A stretch of DNA of 64,000 nt, taken from assembly GCF_964019385.1 (NCBI RefSeq), contig NC_088646.1, positions 17,335,554-17,399,553 of the forward strand, read 5' to 3'. The stretch is from Sycon ciliatum (Eukaryota; Porifera; Calcarea; Leucosolenida; Sycettidae). The notes below the pieces were generated by a model. The model worked only from the letters and a program-made list of their open reading frames with translations. It was not told the DNA's origin and did no database searches. Positions within the stretch are counted from its first letter, which is position 1. Each line of letters starts with the position of its first letter. Made by a program: the position numbers and the translations under genes. Positions 58,953-64,000 of this stretch are shown here, in pieces.

Positions 58953-59330
58953 CTACGCTGATGCGCCTCCGTTTGCTCCATTTGCTCTGGCAGGATTGGA
59001 AAGGACTGTGGTTCGACGAACAGACTCGCGCGCCCATGGCTGCTTTCGCTCGTGCTTCTTGCGGATATGCACAATGCAAAAAGAAATGATCAAGGTTGTC
59101 ATGCAGAGTACGGCCACAAGCGCCAGGATGATCAGGGAAAAGACTGGCTCGTCGGTCAGAAGGCCGCTCGGTGCTTCGTCCGTTGTAACTTCCTGCGTAC
59201 GGAAGCTGATACTCGTTGTCGGTGGACCAGCAGAAGTAGGTGTTGGACAGAACATTTGGCAGTTACTCTGGCATATAGACGCACAAGTTGAGACATCTAG
59301 CCATGCAAAGCACAAGAGGGGCAGGAACAT
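58953..59330 (-). CDS. Small single-pass type I membrane protein, unknown family
   Basis: I do not recognise the family. The frame from the ATG at 59328-59330 encodes 125 residues: a hydrophobic leader (MFLPLLCFAWLDVSTCAS), a short Cys-rich ectodomain (CASICQSNCQMFCPTP), a Thr/Ser/Pro-rich stalk, one membrane segment at about 63-86 (LIILALVAVLCMTTLIISFC), then a basic stop-transfer RKKHERK and a short basic tail. The open frame continues 60 codons upstream of this Met, but that part looks non-coding and the chosen Met gives a sensible leader. A GT-flanked 40-base minus-strand segment at about 60412-60452 might be a 5' exon of the same locus. It could instead be the last exon of a longer receptor. 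Confidence 0.4.
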   Translation of the reverse strand: MFLPLLCFAWLDVSTCASICQSNCQMFCPTPTSAGPPTTSISFRTQEVTTDEAPSGLLTDEPVFSLIILALVAVLCMTTLIISFCIVHIRKKHERKQPWARESVRRTTVLSNPARANGANGGASA

Positions 59331-59694
59331 TGGTTTTAAAATGTTATAAAGAGTACAGTAGCTCATCAAATGGAAAGATGCATTGCAGTGCCACTCGGGC
59401 TGAGTGAAGGTGCCAGAGTTTGTAGAGTACAAGGGGAATCCAGGCCCATCATAATAACACTTTGCAGGAAATAATATTTCCTTATACTGGCTATAATGTT
59501 TCAGTGACAATCATTTAGAGTAACTGCACAGTTCTGCCAATGACTCGCATCATTTTGCATCACAAACCCCAGTCTTGAAAGACTACAGTCAAAAATCAAT
59601 TCAATCACATGCATTACCAATAGTTCTTATCAATTTTATGATTTGACATCTTACTGGGGCAAGGGCAGGAAGGGCAGTATTGTGCAGTTAATAT

Positions 59695-59990
59695 AGTGTC
59701 GGTTAGGCCTGTTCTGAGTGTCGGTTAGGCCTGCTCTGAGTGTTGGTTAGGCCTGCTCTGAGTGTTGGTTAGGCCTGCTCTGAGTGTTGGTTAGGCCTGC
59801 TCTGAGTGTTGGTTAGGCCTGCTCTGAGTGTTGGTTAGGCCTGTTCTGAGTGTTGGTTAGGCCTGCTCTGAATGTTGGTTAGGCCTGCTCTGAGTGTTGG
59901 TTAGGCCTGTACTGAGTGTCGGTTAGGCCTGTACTGAGTGTTGGTTAAGCCTGCTCTGAGTGTTGGTTAGGCCTGTTCTGAGTGTTCACA
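59695..59990. repeat. 22-bp minisatellite 2
   Basis: About 13 head-to-tail copies of GTTGGTTAGGCCTGCTCTGA plus two bases, with variation at GTT/GTC and CTGCTCT/CTGTTCT/CTGTACT. It is unrelated in sequence to the array at 55.4 kb although the period is the same. Confidence 0.93.
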
Positions 59991-61933
59991 CCAACCTACA
60001 ATATAGTAGTACACTTCAGTAGCCAAGTATTATTTTTTTCAGATTTCTTGGGTTGAGCCGCAATTCATGCCGTTTGGATACCACCTATCCACAATGCCAT
60101 AGGGATTCTTTTTGCCATAGGGGCTGGTTTTCAAATCCACATTCCAGTACCATCACTATTCATTTTACGTGTTTTCTGTTTCCCTTTCTGCTATTGTGTA
60201 TCACTTTGTTTTTCATCTGGCTGTCTCCCTGCTACCTCTGCTCACTCCTCTCATCCAAACCACTGTTCAGCATAATCATAGTTGTGAACACAGCACCCCC
60301 TCCTCCCCCCCCCCCCCCTCCCGTTAACTGCAACATGAAAATGGCAATGAATATTATTCTAGAAGGGCTTAATGTTGATTGAAAGAGCAACATAATGAGA
60401 CTGAGACGTACTTTCGTCCGATGAATCTGAGACCACTGCACCAGTCGTGATCTGCACAGACAAAAGCATGTCAGTGGCAATACGTTTGTGTATATGGTCA
60501 CACAGTTCATACCGTAATGGATAAGTAGTGATCATAATTGCATGGATATTGGATATAGCGAACGTGATTTTCGGTCTTTGACCATTTTGTGCTGAGTCTG
60601 CTTCACTACTCTCCGACCACTTTACTGAGGAGTAGCATGTGCACCGTGATCCTTAAAGGTGCTGGATAGTGTTCCTCAGGATGTGAAAAGGTCCAGACTA
60701 CTGACTCTCATGCGAGCCATGGAGTTTGTTTGTTTTAGAGAACATGGTTACGATCCTCTGCTGCTCCACCCCGTGAAACATACTGAAGTAGTTTTTTGGG
60801 TTACACCACCAGGGCCCATTCACAATGTCACTTTCTGCTATGCGACGTGCGAGATGCAACACTCGCAACAAGGAAAGCCTGTTGCTGGTATACCTTCCTG
60901 GAATACCACAGCCACTCCAGCACAACCGGGTTTGTTTACAACTCTTTTTCTGCACGTTCGTCCGTTGATATCTGATCTCTGTCACGAGCTCGCCTGTACT
61001 TGCGGCTTACATATGCGACGGTTCTACAACATACAGCAGCTATAGTGTAGCCTGTATGATCTAGGAGTGGGTGTAATGTAGTGCTTTGCAGCCGCAGCTA
61101 CTACACAAGGGTGGCTTATGTGCGATCTGATGTTTCCAAAAGTGAGGCTTCTATTCGAAGGCGGCTTTTATAAATTGGACTCAGTAGGTAGTTGGGTCAC
61201 TATGGGCAGTCCAGTATGGAATCTATAACCTGGAAACAGTCGGATACTGTGCCCCTAGGCGTTGGATCACCAGTGTGTAGTAGAAGTCCTACTAGCTTCC
61301 CGTAATCAGGAGAGCAGCTAGGAATAGTATAGACTACTACTACTGCCTTGAAGCAGAAGCAAAACTCGAGAAGTTGAAATCGTAGTTGTTGCGATACGCT
61401 GGTGCTACACAAATAAACATGTATTTATACGGATGGTCTATCGCTGCACAAATGATTCTTTGCTTGCCGAGAGCTACCTGGCCCGCACGCTGTCAGGTGC
61501 TACCAAAATGTCCACTGAATTGCTGGTGGTGGTGGCATATCCACTAGCTTCAGCATCACGAGCAGGAGGGGGTGCTAATAGCACCCCCCCCCCCTCCACC
61601 ACCACGTCAATTATTGAGGCTGAATCTTGCCGGACCAACCGGAATGAGGCTGCTACTGGCCTGCATCACCCTCCTCTATCACCCTTCCCTTTCTCTTTTT
61701 GATGGATTTTATAATCTACTAGGGCTAGTTGGAAATCCTGAGGGGATGAGAGGATCATCGCACACCTCCACAAGTGGCAACTCCTCATCGTACCTCCGTG
61801 AATAGCAAACCGATGGACGGCGCAACAAAGAGGTGGTTGTTTCAACCCCCACCCCCTCCTGCATAACCGGTTAAGCCCCCTTTGTTGAACAAACGACTAC
61901 TAAGACTACCTGGGTCGCTTCAGACCATAATTA

Positions 61934-62162
61934 CACTCATACCTCGTTTATCCGGGCGGTCCGGGACCGGACACTACCCCATGACTTTGAAACGTCCGTA
62001 ACTCCGAGTTACATACATTTTGATGGGAAAGGCCATCTACATCATTGTATGATTATGGCATATGCCGTCACTATTTCACAAAAGTGACAACAGAGTAGTA
62101 ATATTTCCACTGAAACTCGCTCAAAGGGTGCCCGGTAGGTCCGGATAACCGATGTATGAGTG
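61934..62162. mobile_element. TA-flanked MITE (229 bp), pogo/Tigger-like
   Basis: Inverted ends CACTCATACCTCGTTTATCC on the left and CACTCATACATCGGTTATCC as the complement of the right end. TA duplications are at 61932-61933 and 62163-62164. No coding capacity. Confidence 0.8.
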
Positions 62163-62421
62163 TATGTCCATTCTGTTTCAACAAGAAATCCTCTTGACAA
62201 GGACAAAATGGAAAGTTCACATTCGAGATTGCATAGCTCGGTTTTAGTTTTAACACATGTCATGCTTACATCAGAAAGCTTTGTAGAGTATAGTGTTGAC
62301 TTTACGGTTTTTATCTCTGGACTGTAGTAAACTCTGCACATGTACCATGTACTTGCAGCACACGTACCACAATGTGGACAGTACAAGTCCAGTTCAGCCG
62401 TACTGTAGGAATATCTTCCAG

Positions 62422-62654
62422 AGGGGTTCACCTATGGCTCGTTGCGAAATGATGGAATGCGACTCAGGGACACCGACCCCGAACGTGGACCGGGCCGTGT
62501 GGACAGGATCGGAATCAACGCACAAGCCGTGCAACCACTGTCCGCGAACCACAACAAGCACAATGCGAACGGGACTTGCTTACCTGTGATAATACCGGAA
62601 GAGTGCATGTCGCCAGCACGTACACCGTCACCTGTGCAAAGAGTGACATGTTGA
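62422..62654 (+). CDS. Probable terminal exon of an unknown gene
   Basis: A frame after a TTCCAG acceptor (or from a TGTAG acceptor 18 bases upstream, in phase 0) encodes FTYGSLRNDGMRLRDTDPE, a Pro/Arg/Asn-rich middle and SPARTPSPVQRVTC before TGA. Composition looks like a cytoplasmic or disordered tail. No upstream exon was identified, and the product is not recognised. Confidence 0.3.
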
Positions 62655-63534
62655 GAGCTAGAGACAACCGTCCGACGACGAATAATTCCGCTGCAACGGC
62701 AAGGCCAACGCGTTACGGCAAGGGTAAACCCGCACAGAAACTAGAGTAGGCCTTCTGGCCCGTCACATCAGTAACTCTAGCTCTCGATATCTCACACTGG
62801 TCAAAACAACGGAGACACAAGGTCGTGATAGTCCGCTTTCCCTGCAGTTCCCTGATGGTTTGCGGAAGAAGGGCGCAATACAAAACGTCGTTTCGGCCGG
62901 GTACACAGACCTAGAGACTCCGAGTCTACATTGGGGAAGTCTGTAGACTAGTGAAGTCGACTCTCCAGCATCTTCAGCATGTATAATCGTTCCTGAGCCT
63001 GTGCATTTCGCTAATCGTCGAGTACCGTCACAGAGTAGAGATGATGAAGTGCGATGCCAATGCACACCGTACCCGGCTAGGCTCTGTGCTGCATTCACCC
63101 TCTTTCATCACGGGTGCGGCACTCTCGTCTCTAGCTTTACTGGCACGAACAAAGCACATGCTCAATAGTCTGGACACTCATAGCCTCATGAAAGTCACCT
63201 CACCGTGCATCCGGCAATCCTTTGAGTGCATCCGGACAATCTCAAGAGCATAATCCAACCTCCATCCAGAGCGTTTGCTGTCACCACTGGTCACTGAACA
63301 AATGGTAACGACTTCTTTGTCCAGTCGTCGACTCGACTAGTCATAGTCTGCATGCATAGCAATGCCGTTTTTACATTCAGACTCAGTACAGTTGACCGTA
63401 GGCGTAGAGGCAACCAGTATCCGAGTCTGTGTGTAGATCTACAGTACAGTCAACTTCGCTTATAACGACACTCGGCGGGGCATCAGAAAAGTCTCGTTAT
63501 TCACGAAGTGTCGTTATATCCGAAGTCTCATTAA
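62655..63534. other. Intergenic region before the terminal non-LTR element
   Basis: No gene seen. From about 63447 the sequence CAGTCAACTTCGCTTATAAC, preceded by TA, looks like the left end of a pogo/Tigger-type element, followed by CGTTATTCACGAAG and CGTTATATCCGAAG words shared with 7.1 kb. It gives way to the reverse-transcriptase frame at about 63535. Confidence 0.45.
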
Positions 63535-64000
63535 GGGGGCAAACTAAGGGCAAGCTTCATGCCGCATTGGACCAACTGAGCAGTGGAGATTCAGGAGGAA
63601 TGCTGCACCTGGACGAAAGAATTGGTGAGAGGACAGTCCTCGATATCCTCAAGGACAAGCATCCGGAGGCTGCGCCGCCACACGCCCAAGCGGTGATGCG
63701 TGGTGTCCCGCCTACCCCACCCCATCCCATCCAATTCGAGGCACTAACACGACAAGTGGTGCTACGGGCAGCGCTCAATACCCATGGTGCTGCAGGTCCC
63801 TCGGGAGTCGCCGCCGACAACTGGCGACGCATGTGTTCAGGTTTCGCCGACATCTCCGATCAGCTGTGCGACGCGATTGCAGCATGTGCACGACGGCTAG
63901 CAACGACCTATGTCCATCCATCAAGCCTGGAGGCCTACGTCGCCTGTCGCCTGATTCCCCTTGATAAGAAGCCAGGCGTGCGGCCCATCGGCATAGGTGA
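63535..64000 (+). mobile_element. Non-LTR retrotransposon reverse transcriptase, 5' part (runs off window)
   Basis: An uninterrupted plus frame of about 155 codons encodes the region just N-terminal to and into reverse transcriptase: TVLDILKDKHPEAAPP, then GAAGPSGVAADNWRRMC, then LACRLIPLDKKPGVRPIG with minor variants in order. GPSG, LIPLDK and GVRPIGIG are typical of a LINE-like class seen in marine invertebrates. The catalytic palm lies beyond the window. The 5' end is probably truncated, since a stop lies at 63532-63534 and MITE-like sequence precedes it. Confidence 0.75.

Larger units (their letters stand above)
59331..62421. other. Intergenic region with minisatellite and MITE
   Basis: Holds the second 22-bp minisatellite (59695-59990), C tracts near 60307 and 61585, and a TA-flanked MITE at 61934-62162. 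A plus frame at 60659-61045 and one at 61433-61702 are open but resemble nothing I know and have no clear splice model. Confidence 0.45.

Noticed and set aside
60659-61045. 128-codon plus-strand ORF
   Set aside because: Open in both strands over much of its length, no recognisable domain and no splice partner.

Overview
The window is animal nuclear DNA. It has spliced genes with 0.1 to 6 kb introns, a TALE homeobox gene, a CtBP-type repressor, a C16orf89-family secreted protein, and many transposons of several classes (Ty3/Gypsy, BEL/Pao, non-LTR, TTAA foldback, TA-flanked MITEs, a tRNA-derived SINE). A sponge or another early-branching marine invertebrate fits best, but no sequence here fixes the species. 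All gene models below were assembled by hand from reading frame, splice signals and matching intron phases; none has transcript support.

Layout. 1-5.4 kb: no gene, one 200-base assembly gap, a 39-bp minisatellite. 5.4-17.1 kb (+): five-exon TALE homeobox gene. Its fourth intron holds a complete Gypsy element with apparently identical LTRs, nested in a dimeric repeat. 20.5-24.1 kb (-): seven-exon ankyrin-repeat gene. 24.7-26.3 kb: 182-bp tandem array interrupted by an 855-bp TTAA-flanked foldback element. 29.8-30.2 kb (+): possible small two-exon gene. 31.5-36.4 kb (+): four-exon C16orf89/UPF0764 homologue with a signal peptide. 37.3-40.9 kb (-): three-SH3 adaptor, 5' exon not found. 41-42.2 kb: SINE copy, hairpin repeat and LINE 3' fragment. 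43.1-50.3 kb (-): complete BEL/Pao element. 50.5-51.3 kb: decayed LINE fragment. 51-56 kb: mostly repeats, including a 22-bp minisatellite. 56.7-57.7 kb (+): intronless CtBP-like gene. 58.9-59.3 kb (-): small single-pass membrane protein. 59.7-60 kb: a second 22-bp minisatellite. 62.4-62.7 kb (+): probable terminal exon of an unknown gene. 63.5-64 kb (+): start of another non-LTR reverse transcriptase, running off the window.

The host genes have no obvious shared pathway: homeobox and CtBP are transcriptional regulators, the SH3 and ankyrin proteins are probable adaptors, and C16orf89 is a predicted secreted protein. The most informative part of the window is its mobile DNA. Two LTR elements look recently inserted, their empty target sites can be inferred, and several short palindrome and hairpin families recur. 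I found no evidence of a new defence or metabolic system.
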